DNA from: Adineta vaga
Taxonomy: Eukaryota > Rotifera
NCBI GenBank assembly: GCA_021613535.1
Contig: CP075492.1
Span: 62,001-126,000, forward strand
DNA: 64,000 nt
Direction of reading: 5' to 3'
Shown: positions 43,447 through 54,358 of the stretch, piece by piece
How the letters are laid out: each line of letters starts with the position of its first letter
How positions within the stretch are numbered: position 1 is the first letter of the stretch
The notes under the pieces: generated by a model
What the model saw: the letters and a program-made list of their open reading frames with translations, nothing else
What the model was told of the DNA's origin: nothing
The model's database searches: none
Program-made: the position numbers and the translations under genes

Positions 43447-43473
43447 CTTTTCAATTGTTAACACTGTTTCCAC

Positions 43474-44284
43474 CGTTTCTAAAATATAGAAAAATAATAC
43501 AGTTTCGATTCTCTCAAACTCAATTTTCTAGTGAGACTGGAATCGATCTACTGACTGGCTTCTTACCAGTCTCTCGGGGCTGCACCAGATCCCTATTTTT
43601 TCCCCGAACTCGATCCAAATCCCGGCGGAACCCGGATAAAAAACCTGCATCTACCGAGCCCTACTTTTCACTTTGTTGTCGTGTATCTCCCGGAAGGATG
43701 AAGCCATTTTGTTACTTCTATTCAGTGGTTAGCATCTTTTTATATGTAAAATTCAATATCTACATTTTTCTTTAATTTTTCAGTCAATTTTCATTTTAAC
43801 TTTCACTCAAGATACTCTGATTTCTTAATATTTTTATTCAAAGTAGAACTCTCTGTGCTTTTTGCTAATCGCGATTTCATGAAACTCAGATGTAAATAAA
43901 AGTAAAAAAAATATATTAACTTCTGTGAATAAGAAACGTTTACATAAGTAAAAAGTATAGAAGAGCGCCAGTAAGTTTTTTTTACTTTTCTCATCGTGGG
44001 AAGAAGAGTAACAAAAAGCACTTTTTTACGCAACGAAAAATAATTTTCAACCATAATTCTTTTGTCTACAAAAAAACTCTTTTTGTTGCAAACATCTCAC
44101 AAATGGAGATTTTATTTTATCTTTACTTTATAAATAAAAGTAAAGAGTCACTATATCTTTATTTCTTTATCTTTATTCTTTGCAAAATATAGATAAACAT
44201 TCTGTTATTTTATTGTTTATTATAAGGAAAAATAAAGTAACACATCTACTCACAAACATTTTCTCTATTTTAATACAAAAAACG
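43474..44284. other. Shared intergenic region of the divergent WWE-ART pair
   Basis: This likely holds promoters for both genes. It also contains a GC-richer insert (about 43530-43700) unlike its flanks, probably a MITE remnant, whose ends I could not define. Confidence 0.4.
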
Positions 44285-45271
44285 ATGGCATCTAGTTATG
44301 ATGGAACGAGACAAAATATTGTTTGGTATTGGCAGTCTAATACAAATCCTTTTTCTACAACTGAAGAAAAGAATTGGACAAAATACGCTCCGAGTGAAAA
44401 TGAATGTATTGAAGAAGCTTATACAGAGAATTCGAACAAAGTGGATATTAATCAAAACTACTTTATTGATTTTAAGAAAATGTTACAAATCAGTAAATAC
44501 GATCCGAATAAACAAAGACCAGTCAAGAGAGAAAAGGAAGATATTCAGCAACAGGTAACTATTCCTTCTTCAACAAGTGCTTCAGTGGCGCCTGGTGAAA
44601 AACTTAAGTTTGTTGACAAATGGATTAAACAAAATAATATTAGTTCGCATTATTTTAATGAGCAAAATGTTGAAGAAATCATTCTGCTAGCAGCGAAAGG
44701 TATTGAAACCGAAGGTAGATTACTGGGAAAAGAAGATGAAGGTATTAATTTAGCAGACAAATTACGAAAATTAAAAAGTTACAGTTTACTGGAAGTGAGT
44801 AAAACATGTGTTTATATTTCTACTCTGGAGACTTATCTATATAAAATTGTAAATAAATGTTTAAGAGAAGATGATATGAATAAAATCAACACGTTAGGTC
44901 CATTTTGTTTTCTATTGGTTAATGCTTTATGGATGTTACGTCGTAATGAAAATATCACTCTGTACAGAGGGGTAAATCTAAACGAAGAATTATTGATCGA
45001 TCACAAGGCTGCTATAGGAAAAGGATTTAGTTGGAAAGCTTTTACGGCAACAACACGTAACCGACAGATTGCTGAACGTTTTACAAACACATTATTTATT
45101 ATATCAGTTGTACAAATGCCTTTTAAACCAGCATATTGGACTCCTGTATCAGAATACTCGGAATACCCAGCCGAAGAGGAGGTACTTTTACCAGCTGCAG
45201 TTACTTACATAATCAATGATATCAAATATGATGATGCAACAAAAAAACATTTCATTTATATTACCATTTAA
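44285..45271 (+). CDS. WWE-domain ADP-ribosyltransferase
   Basis: The ATG at 44285 (MASSYDG) is preferred over the upstream in-frame ATG at 44180 because it matches the start of the paralogue. Residues about 10-85 form a WWE domain (IVWYWQSNTNPFSTTEEKNW), which usually binds ADP-ribose units or target proteins. Residues about 150-328 form an ART domain of the R-S-E class: LYRGV, FTATT, and EEEVLLPA with the catalytic E-x-E. Such enzymes transfer ADP-ribose from NAD to arginine of proteins. It is single-exon, with no signal peptide, so cytosolic or nuclear. The frame is intact. This combination is greatly expanded in bdelloids. Confidence 0.87.
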   Translation: MASSYDGTRQNIVWYWQSNTNPFSTTEEKNWTKYAPSENECIEEAYTENSNKVDINQNYFIDFKKMLQISKYDPNKQRPVKREKEDIQQQVTIPSSTSASVAPGEKLKFVDKWIKQNNISSHYFNEQNVEEIILLAAKGIETEGRLLGKEDEGINLADKLRKLKSYSLLEVSKTCVYISTLETYLYKIVNKCLREDDMNKINTLGPFCFLLVNALWMLRRNENITLYRGVNLNEELLIDHKAAIGKGFSWKAFTATTRNRQIAERFTNTLFIISVVQMPFKPAYWTPVSEYSEYPAEEEVLLPAAVTYIINDIKYDDATKKHFIYITI

Positions 45272-46018
45272 ACGTACAAATTCATCTCGCTTTTGATTGT
45301 TCTTATTCTTTTCTTTTCTTTCGAAATAAAAACAAGTGTTCGAGTTTTTTGTGATACATAATAAGAATAAGATATGATTGGTAATACACGTTCATACAAA
45401 GAATTCCATTGTTCTTTTACAGAAAAGTCAGTTTTGAAATAAAACAATTAAAATAGATAAAGCCTGTTCAAAAGTGATGTTGAGAAGTGTGAAATAATAA
45501 ATCATTCACATTCATAGTATATTGAAAAGAGATTGATAATGAATTCTATTTAACAATGTATTATAGGTAGTGGATGAGTGGAATTTATCATCACTCAATT
45601 TCGAAATAGAATCAAATAAATAAATCGTACGACTATCGTTTATTATCATGATATATTTGGAAATGTTAATCCATTCGAGCTGATTCGAAAGCAAAATTTT
45701 AGATCTTTACTTAAGTTTTCATTTTTATTTAGAATGCATATTTTTTCTTCGTTTCTGTGTGAATATCTTCTTTTAAAAATGCAAAAAGTAATACAAAGAG
45801 CTCTTCAACGACTAAAACAAATCGATGTGGGTGAATAGAAAGATGTGCATGTGAGTGAGAGTAAGTGTGAGTATGAAGAGAAGAGAAATACCTACATTCA
45901 TATCCACATTCTCACACACCCTCCAAATAAGATCAAATAAGCATAGTGAATTATTCTTTTATTCTTTATTTCTGTAATTTCGTTATAAATTTTATACTAT
46001 TATTGATTTATTCTTGTT
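45272..46018. other. Non-coding stretch
   Basis: No gene is supported. It has GTGAGTGAGAGTAAGTGTGAG and an inverted C-rich counterpart near 45840-45930, a degenerate telomere-like foldback. Confidence 0.4.
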
Positions 46019-46285
46019 TTACAAAAATCCTTTTGTTGAATATAATAAAAATGAATTATGAATATTCATTTTTAAAATCCGTTTATAAACGATTAAATTA
46101 TCATTCATTTTAGGGATATTGTTTACTTTCAATATACTAAAACAATTGAGTAATACTTCATCTGCATATTTGAATTGTGATTCTGTAGAAATATTTATTG
46201 GTTTATTAGCTTGTGTACAATCAGCAGAAATCTCTAACAAAACATCTTTCTCCCCAATTAATGATTTCGCTTTTTTCTCATCCAC
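46019..46285 (-). pseudogene. ADP-ribosyltransferase remnant
   Basis: The frame GEKDVLLEISADCTQANKPINIS then YADEVLLNCFSILKVNNI resembles the end of the ART domain in ART-TPR proteins (VLFEIEID...KPxANIS...DExEVLFxxGSIFKI). The first Glu of the E-x-E pair is not preserved in order. No other exon is seen nearby. It is an isolated decayed fragment. Confidence 0.5.
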
Positions 46286-46641
46286 ACCCGATGAGAAGGT
46301 GAAATTTAAATCTCACATATGACAAATTAAAATTCTGTCATTTTTCTACAAATTCTATGTAAAAAATTCAAGGTTTAAATTTCTTCTGTAACATATATAC
46401 ATATAAAAACATCCACTTCTCCCCTTATACTCTCACTAGATTGAATAGCATTCAATTCAATATTTTTTATTGAAAAAAGGATTAGAAAAACTGCCGATAT
46501 TCTCTCATTGAAACAAAATCAATTTTTCAATTATCAAAGGATTATATATCTTACATTGCAATTTTTGAAACATCACTGCATATGATGACTATATATAACA
46601 AAGAATGACAATGTCATTTTCTCATTCAAATTTGTCCTACA

Positions 46642-48122
46642 ATGATGATAAGAATAACAATAAATTGTTTCTTTTTGGTAATTTTAAAGTAATTTCTTTT
46701 TCAAAATTCTTCTAATTAACTAAATTCTCTTTTAGTTTCATAGGTTTGTTTACTATTTCATGTTTATCTGTATAGTATAATTGTATTTAAATAGTTCAAA
46801 TCAACTCTCAAACATGTAACAGCACAATTCCATATAGTCGATGTTCAATTAATAGTGCTTGTGGATGTTTTCCTATGATAGGTACTAATAATATTGGTGT
46901 TTGTGGTTTTCTCTGGAAAACATGTTCTCAACTCGTACCATGCGGATTATCACACGAATGTTCTGATCCAGATCATATCTGTCTTCATCATTCTCGATGT
47001 AATAATGATCCTATTTGTTATCCAGTATCGATGATCCATGAAAACATTTGTCCAACAATATCAACTGGTAAGTTAAAAATTGTTTAATCTAAATCATTTG
47101 TATTGATGCAAATAGTGACGAATACGACGAATACGACTACCATACCAATGGAAGTGACAACGACAAGTGAGTTTTATCATAATGTTTTTCAATGCAAAAA
47201 GTTTCTTCTCGGTTCGTTTTTAGAAATAAAATGGAACAAATGGAAACAAGAGGGAAACACTGTGGCTGGAGGAAATGGAACAGGAAATGAATTAAATCAA
47301 CTTCATAACCCTATAGGAATTGTTGTTGATAAAGATAAGAATATTTTTATTGCTGATAATGTAAATCATCGTATTATGAAATGGAAATCAAATGAAACTG
47401 AAGGAACAATTGTTGCTGGTGGAAATGGACGAGGTGATAGACTGAATCAATTGAATGGACCATTAAATGTGGTTGTTGATGAACAAAATAATTCATTGAT
47501 TATTAGTGATCAGGACAACAGACGTGTAATTCGATGGTTTAATGAAAATCAACAAGAAATTCTTATTGAAAATATCGATTGTAATGGTTTAGCAATTGAT
47601 AAATATGGATTTGTTTATGTTTCTGATCCTAAGAATAGTCAAGTAAAAAGATGGAAAATTGGAGAAAAAGGTGCAGGAACAATAGTGGCTGGAGGAAATG
47701 GGAAAGGATATCGACTCAATCAATTCAGTTATCCTACTTTTCTTTTCGTTGATGATGAACAATCAATTTATGTTTCTGATTGGAGTAATTATCGTGTAAT
47801 GAAATGGAGAAAAGATGCAAAAGAAGGTGTGATTGTTGCTGGAGGAAATGAAAAAGGAAATAATCTTGATCAATTGAATTATCCTCAAGGTTTGTTTGTT
47901 GATGATTATGGTCAAATCTATGTAGTAGATTATATGAATCATCGAATTATGCGTTGGAAAGAAGGTGTAAAAGAAGGTGAAATCATTGTTGGTGGAAATG
48001 GTGAAGGACAAGGAGATAATCAAGTGTCGTTTCCCATTGGTTTATCATTTGATTTGGAAGGAAATCTTTATGTTAGTGATCGTGCAAATCATCGAATCCA
48101 AAAATTCGATTTAATTTTTTAA
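46642..48122 (+). CDS. NHL-repeat protein with Cys-rich N-terminus
   Basis: A probable first exon at ATG 46642 encodes a hydrophobic start. The following exons give a Cys-rich module (CNSTIPYSRCSINSACGC, CGFLWKTCSQLVPCGLSHEC, CLHHSRCNNDPIC) ending at 47068. Small exons near 47116-47165 bring a Thr-rich linker, and the last exon, 47224-48122, holds five or six NHL repeats. These have the signature GNELNQLHNPIGIVVDKDKN, FIADNVNHRIMKW, VYVSDPKNSQVKRW, IYVSDWSNYRVMKW, YVVDYMNHRIMRW and LYVSDRANHRIQKF, i.e. a beta-propeller. It is likely secreted or membrane-exposed and binding ligand or matrix. NHL proteins of this make are abundant in bdelloids. The 5' exons are less certain than the propeller. 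Confidence 0.78.
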
Positions 48123-48827
48123 TGAAAATTCAATCAAAGAAAAGAAAAAACAAATAAAGTTTTGAGAATTAGATTCGAATTCTGAAGGATTGCTTGATCT
48201 TTTTATTAACATATTACCGTGTTAAGAATATCACGTGGTATAATATATCGATAACTTGCTTCAACTTGTGTTGATATAATCATCATTATGATAAAAATTA
48301 CGTTGGATAATAAATAATTCATTTGAAGATATCTGTATGAATATTATAATAGACAGACTCATTTTTCTCTTCGTGATATATACGAACACGCGAAAAAGAC
48401 AACTTAATCTTCCATATAAGTATAAGTCAAGCAAATGTTCATTTTTCTGTGTATAAAACGATGGACAAAGAAAGGTTTGATTAAACATATGTATATACAT
48501 CGAGTCTAATTTTATTTATAATGAGTTGAGAGAAAGAGAAAAGAAGAAGATAAATATACCTTTGTGTATAATTGTGAATGTTCGTTACATCCATATTGTC
48601 CTGTTGTACTATTATACCATACAGGTTCCTCAAAACGTATTTTTATTTGATGGAAAAAAGAAAATATTTTCTTTAAATCATCCCTATGTTGCATATGTTG
48701 ATAGCAATAGAGTGATGTTGTAATTATAAATGTACATTTCATAATTAATTTCTATTACAATCTATATACTTTAATTGTCATTATACTTTTGTTTGTGTAA
48801 TATACATAGGTGTATTTAAGGAATCCC
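48123..48827. other. Non-coding stretch
   Basis: Nothing supported; an AATAAA lies 32 bp after the NHL stop. Confidence 0.4.
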
Positions 48828-49243
48828 CATCTTGAGGGTGTGCGAGTATAGGCTTATTGAGACCCGTTCGACTTCTGGGAATTCTGAATCCCTGAGGAGT
48901 CCTTGAAGAATCCTTGAATCCTACATTATATATATTTCTTCTGGTCACGCCATACAGAATCCAGGCAATCACTGGAATCCAAAGGAATCCTCGAAAATTC
49001 AGGATTTCATGTTCCGTGTTTCTACCGTTGTAGCATCCATATCCTTAATGATCTGTTATCTCTCACAGCATACCTCGCAGCACCCACACCCACAGCAGGT
49101 TCTCATCCGTCTATACTGAAAAGATTCCGTGACTTCTTTAGATTCTTTGGATTTCGTGGATTCTGTATAGTATTTTCCAAACGAATATATGTTTAAGGAT
49201 TCAAGGATTCAGAATTCGTAGAATTCAGCCACTACTGGGCTTA
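48828..49243. repeat. GGATTC-rich foldback region with telomeric words
   Basis: It opens with the complement of CACACCCTCAAGATGG (48828-48843). It then holds many GAATCC/GGATTC words in both orientations to about 49230, with CACCCACACCCAC near 49082. The two halves are imperfectly inverted, so this may be a decayed foldback transposon between telomeric tracts. Confidence 0.55.
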
Positions 49244-49279
49244 CTGAGGGTGTGGGTGAGGGTGTGGGTGTGGGTGTGT
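49244..49279 (-). repeat. Telomeric-type tract, Terminon unit 3 3' end
   Basis: TGAGGGTGTGGG repeats on plus, hence C-rich on minus, directly downstream of two minus-strand hammerheads. Confidence 0.88.
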
Positions 49280-49294
49280 TTAATGTAATTAAAC

Positions 49295-49347
49295 TACCAC
49301 AATCTAGATTTCGATTCCTATTTAACAGAATCGTTCATCAGGTGGTA
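49295..49347 (-). ncRNA. Type I hammerhead ribozyme, unit 3 distal copy
   Basis: CTGATGA is the complement of 49335-49341 and GAAA the complement of 49309-49312. Stem I TACCAC/GTGGTA has six pairs, stem II GATTC/GAATC follows two unpaired bases (AC), and stem III ATC/GAT has a two-base loop. Cleavage is predicted after the U at 49301. The extra two bases after the core are also seen in the unit 1 ribozyme, so this variant may be a real subtype. Confidence 0.78.
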
Positions 49348-49458
49348 AAGAAGTTCTGCAATATCAGTAAACTGAAGAAAATTTTTTGAAATTCTTAAAA
49401 TTCCGAAGAAATCTTCAAAGAATCTACTAGAAATAGAATTTCTAAAGGAAAATGAAGC

Positions 49459-49503
49459 TCTCAAGACACGTTTCGTCCTTGCTTAAGGGACTCATCAGTT
49501 GAG
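49459..49503 (-). ncRNA. Type I hammerhead ribozyme, unit 3 proximal copy
   Basis: Textbook core: CTGATGA at the complement of 49492-49498, stem II GTCC/GGAC, GAAA at the complement of 49471-49474. Stem III is AC/GT with loop GU, the cleavage triplet is GUC (after the base at 49465), and stem I is CTCAA/TTGAG. It is 28-base identical over the core to the unit 2 copy. Confidence 0.9.
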
Positions 49504-49657
49504 TTTCATCTTCAACTACATAGAGTTAGTATAAACTAACTAGTCGTAGTTAATCATTTATCCAAAAGAAATAGAATTTCTAAAGGAAAATGAATTATTG
49601 TAGTATCTACGTTAGTGATATCTAAATAGGAAATTGTTTGTATATGAGTAAAATGAT

Positions 49658-50572
49658 CTAATGCAGTTGATGTACATAGTGAGTTGAATTAGTATGAAAT
49701 AACTCAGTTTTGTATTTGTTAATACATTCCATACTAGCATTGATATTAGCTAAACGTTGATCAATAAGATGTAACATAAATGAACTGAAGTTGTCATTGG
49801 TACGCAATGCCCTACTAATTTTCCACAATTCATTCTTGCCATTATGAAATTGTTTTTCATAAAAACTTATTTGTTTTTCGATTGAGCTGATATAATTTGA
49901 ATATGTATTATGTTTTGTATGTTCCACAATAATTTTATATTGTTCATATAGTTGTTCTTGAAGACTTGGTTGTTCAATACAATTAATCTGAGGTATTTCA
50001 ACTATGGATTGATGATCAAATGGATGAAACGATAGATGTACAAATGCGTTATTTTTCAATAAATTTAATTCATGTTTTGTTTTTTCTAAGTTTGTTTTCA
50101 TATGACAGAGTCGTTCTACTAATTGTATCTAGAATAAATGTATACAGAGAAAACGAAATACTTGACACACACAGATGTAATTGATAAAACTTACTAGTTG
50201 ATCCGTTGGTTTCTCAACTAAATATTGCCTCTGTAAGATTTCATCAATATGATCATACCGAATAAGTGCTTTTTGACAATCGATCTCGAGATGTAAAGTA
50301 ACAATTCCTCGTCGAATGAATTTTTCAATTATATATTCCGTACATGGCGTATAGTCTGATAGAGAACTCGTCTTAATACGTAATCCATGTCGATATTCTT
50401 CTATTGTCGTATACAATTGATTAAGACAACCATTAACAAAATTTAAACAAGCATTATCTTCATGTTTGAGAGAGTCATTTGATGACTGATAGATTTCCAG
50501 TAATGATAAAACTTCTCTTGACCAAATATTTTTCTGTGTTTCGTTGATTGTTAATGTCGTTGAGAATCCACC
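49658..50572 (-). pseudogene. Terminon coiled-coil protein, 5'-truncated
   Basis: The minus frame begins at about 50572 inside the protein and reads SLLEIYQSSNDSL, NGCLNQLYTTIEEYR, IRYDHIDEILQRQYLVEKPTDQ. An intron (about 50194-50131) sits at the family position. Then comes LCHMKTNLEKTKHELNLLKNNAF to the family end LIDQRLANINASMECINKYKTEL at 49658. There are no internal stops, so truncation by the neighbouring foldback element is the only visible lesion. Confidence 0.72.
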
Positions 50573-52710
50573 AAGACCTGACCCAGGTGATTTGATCCGA
50601 CCTGTAGATCCGACAGGATCTTATCGGATCCGAAATCAGATTGCGTCGGAAACCGTCGGATTCCCATACAAATCCGACCGGAACCCAACCGACTTTCACC
50701 GGAATCCTAACCAACGGATTCCGACGCGGATTGCACCGGGAGGAATCCGACAGGAACCCGTCACAGAAAAATATCCGGTTTCAGCAGAATCCCGACTGCG
50801 GAAAACATCGGATATTCACCGTATTCGACCGCTTCTTATCGGAAAAGAGAAGCAAATCCAGCAATCAGCAATTTCGCCCCAGATTTTACCTAGATTACAG
50901 TATATTAAACACAGATTACACATAGATCACACCACATTATGCCTAGATTACAGCATATTTTTCAAGATTTCACCCAGATTACACCTAGGTTACACCAGAT
51001 TACAGCATATTACACCTATATTATAATGTATTACTCACGAGTTTTCCCAGAATAAACCATATTCGTCAATAACGTAATTGGGTTGTGAAATGCTTCATAG
51101 ACGCAACGGTGTACTCTAGATTACCAGCAATAAATAAAATATGTAATCTAGATTTCGGCGAAGTGAAGAGATTACGCAAAAGTGAGCGGTATATATAGGC
51201 GTGGAGGTGTAATCTAGATTACGGGCAATAAATATAATCTGTAAATGAATAATATACAAAATTTATACAATGGATATTATAACGGGCAAAGATAAAACCA
51301 GATATTTACTGGAATATGATCAATATAGATATCGATTAGATTTTCTTTAAGTAAAGATCAATGCACGATTCAGCATAGTCGTTTATAAGTAGTTTTTACA
51401 AAAAAATTATTTTAGAATCGACTATGTTCACAGAATGGTTAGAAGCTACCTTGTAGTTAATTTAAAAAAATATCGTGATCATCTATTATCTGTCTAATAG
51501 TTTAAGATCGCGGAGAGAGTCCATCTCGTTTCTGTTAGATTTTACTCAATATTCGACGATTATTAATAATATTCAACTAAGATTTACTCTCAGTAATCAG
51601 TTATAATTAAACAATCTCTGTTTATCGTTTTTATATGACCACTATGTTAAAGCAGAGTAACTGATTCACCATACGAATTTCAATCAGTCTTCACTAGTAG
51701 AGATTACGTTATTTTGTGTCGATCAAAAATCAATGCAGATGGTTAAAAAGTATTAGCATTTGATAAGAAGGATTGGATATAACGAAAAAACCAAAGTAAA
51801 TACTAGAATATTAGATTCTGAAAAATTGGAAATTTTAGAAGATTCATTAGAAATCTGTAGATATCAAGATTTAATTACAACTTGAATATCAGTGATTTTA
51901 TCACGATTTCGGATATTTTTCCGTAGTTTCTATCGAATTTCAGCTGTTTTTAATGATTCGTTTTCTATCTCTTTTTTTGAAATGAAAAATCATAATCTGG
52001 AATCATTTCTAATGATTTCTCCTTCAGAAATCATTTTTTCCCTCTACGTCAATGTATAATAGTACAATCAACATCAAAACCTACCTGTCATTTGACAGGT
52101 ATATTGCTTAACATTTAAGCAATTATTTTCGTGGTATCTGATGACTATTTGTAATTACCAACATTTCAGAATTACTCTTGTATTTGGCACACATATGATC
52201 ATAATCGTTATTAGGTTTGATTTCCCTTGACAAATCATATCGCACTAAGTTGCAAATGTAATTGAGAAATATTATTTCTTTCACTGAAGTCTAATCGTTA
52301 TGCTAAATGACGTTTATAACTTCTCGATTATTTCCGATATGTACCTGTGACAAGTTCCTGGCGGATCTATATTTTCGGACAGCGTTAAAACTCGATCAAA
52401 GGAATTCCTGTGTTCCTGTAGCATCCGACAAGTTCCGGTAACAGTAATTGAACGGTTTTTCCCGGAATCTGGGGTTATGTGAAACTGTAAATTCCGGTAA
52501 TTTCTTGACACCGGATCACACCGGATCTGACCGGTTCCGAATATATGTATCTTGCCGGGAATTGCCGGATCCGATAAGCGGATATCAAGGGAAGTTAATA
52601 GATTGCATCGGAATCCGTTGACAAGTGGCCGACCGGATCCGATCATCCATTTAACAACGGATTTGATAGATCCCCAACAGGATCCGATGGACACGTTTTG
52701 ACCTGGGACT
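50573..52710. mobile_element. GGATCC-rich foldback element (bounds approximate)
   Basis: The outer 250-400 bp on both sides are rich in CCGGATCCGA/TCGGATCC words in opposite orientation. Outermost CTGACCCAGGT (50578 on) faces the complement of CAGTCCCAGGTC (52701-52712). The interior has ATTACACCTAG-type words near 50880-51240 and AT-rich filler with no gene. No target duplication was found. It interrupts the Terminon coiled-coil ORF. Confidence 0.5.
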
Positions 52711-52987
52711 GTGTAATTCACAAGATACTGTTCTTAAATAGCATTTTATCGCCAGTAAGTGGCTAAAATGTTTAATGGATTCTGCTACCAAATGTATGCA
52801 TTTGTACCGGTATTAGCTTTAAAATTTTCAAAAGAAAACGAATGATACAAGGTACGTATTCATTTACGCCTACTGGTAACAATATCAAACTATATGTGAA
52901 ACAATACAGATGTCTTTAATAATACCATGATTATAAAAATCAGTGAAAATATTTGACTATTTACACATTTTTAGTGTTTCAATCAAT

Positions 52988-53299
52988 ATGCATAGTTATC
53001 CTTTAGCTGCTTTCCTCTTAATATTCGTTCCCGGTTGTATTTATTCCAGTGAACTCAATCGTGACAAACGTTGTGCAACTTGTTGTGGCCCACCTCCATG
53101 TTGTAACTGTTGTGGTTTACCAAAATGTGGTTTTAAATTCAATCTAACTGACTTAATTAATCTAACCACCGAACCAATGGTAATCACATCAACTGTCTCC
53201 ACTCCGGTGGTTCGTGTAACTCGACCTCCAATGTGTCTCACGTGTTGTGGAAAACCATCTTGTTGTAATACATGTGGACTCGATATTAAATCTAATTAA
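52988..53299 (+). CDS. Small secreted Cys-rich protein
   Basis: ATG 52988, shortly after a TTTTTAG acceptor at 52972, gives a 103-residue protein. The upstream in-frame ATG at 52943 lies before that acceptor and would put polar residues ahead of the signal. A signal peptide (PLAAFLLIFVPGCIYSS) is followed by RCATCCGPPPCCNCCGLPKCGF, a hydrophilic Thr/Val linker, and a second box CLTCCGKPSCCNTCG. The duplicated CC boxes suggest disulfide or metal binding. I do not recognise the family. Confidence 0.65.
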   Translation: MHSYPLAAFLLIFVPGCIYSSELNRDKRCATCCGPPPCCNCCGLPKCGFKFNLTDLINLTTEPMVITSTVSTPVVRVTRPPMCLTCCGKPSCCNTCGLDIKSN

Positions 53300-54358
53300 A
53301 TTTCTAATAAAAATTATTGACACATTCCGGAGTCTTTTAAATAGAAGATAGTTACTAAAGAAATCTATTTTGAAGTTGAATTTGAAAAGAATATGAAAAT
53401 ACAATTGATTTTTATTTCATTAACTCTTTGAGTCCCGGGTTTTTTTTTTCAAAAAAAAACGAAACTCTTTAATAAAATCTCTACAAATGACCTCTATTCT
53501 TTAAAAAGTAATTCTGTTTTTGTCACAAATAGTCACTATTAGGTCATCTTTGTATGGTAGTCTTTAAAGCAATCAACAATACAAACATGTGTATCACAGT
53601 CAGGAAAAATATATCGTGTATCACTACGAATATTATGCGATGCACAAGTGACTTATATTCTTCGCAGTTGATTTGATTGTGAGACTTACAGAATAAGTGC
53701 AAGAATATGTCGAGTAGTTAGACGAAGAGGAGAATCTCTTATAGATAGTCTTCCAATAGTAGTTGATCTTTGTAGTTCATAGTTTATCAAAGTTCCTCCA
53801 GTTATTTCAAGCCTAAAATCAGATACCCAGATTCAGCAATCCAACACCGTATCTTACAAAATCTTGTAAGTTCCAACTATCCTACACAATCCTATTGGAT
53901 TGATTGACCTTGGATGATATATGTTATCATCTAATAAAAGATAAAAGGATGTTCCAAACGATTAAAGAATATTAGTTTAAAACATGTTGAGGGTGGGTGT
54001 GGGGTTACTACATGTATCTAACACCCACACCCTAATGTTAATTTATTCTTCAGTATTATGATCATTAAATTAGGTATGTGCGGCGTCAGTGACAATACAC
54101 TAAAACTATTACACTGATATGAGTATGGATATATAAGAGTAGAAAATATACATTTAAATATAATTATTTCAGTATTTTAGTTCAGAAATTTGTATTTGAT
54201 TTCTATCGAATCTACGAATAAATTTGATTAACATTCAATTGATTTCTTCGCACTGTACTAATCGAGTCAAAACAACTGAAGATTCATTCAGTGCTACGCA
54301 TTGTTGACTATATTGAGCCAGTATCCGACGTTCAAGGGATTATAAATATTGGACAATA
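53300..54358. other. Non-coding stretch with a telomere-like inverted pair
   Basis: No gene is supported. At about 53985-54035 GTTGAGGGTGGGTGTGGGG and ACACCCACACCCTAATG face each other around a 20-bp loop. Confidence 0.5.

Larger units (their letters stand above)
49244..50572 (-). mobile_element. Terminon fragment, unit 3 (minus strand)
   Basis: Minus-strand order: 5'-truncated coiled-coil ORF, two hammerheads, C-rich telomeric tract. No RT remains. The 5' side is cut at about 50572 by a GGATCC-rich foldback element. The hammerhead core at 49471-49498 is identical to that of unit 2, so units 2 and 3 belong to one subfamily distinct from unit 1. Confidence 0.82.
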
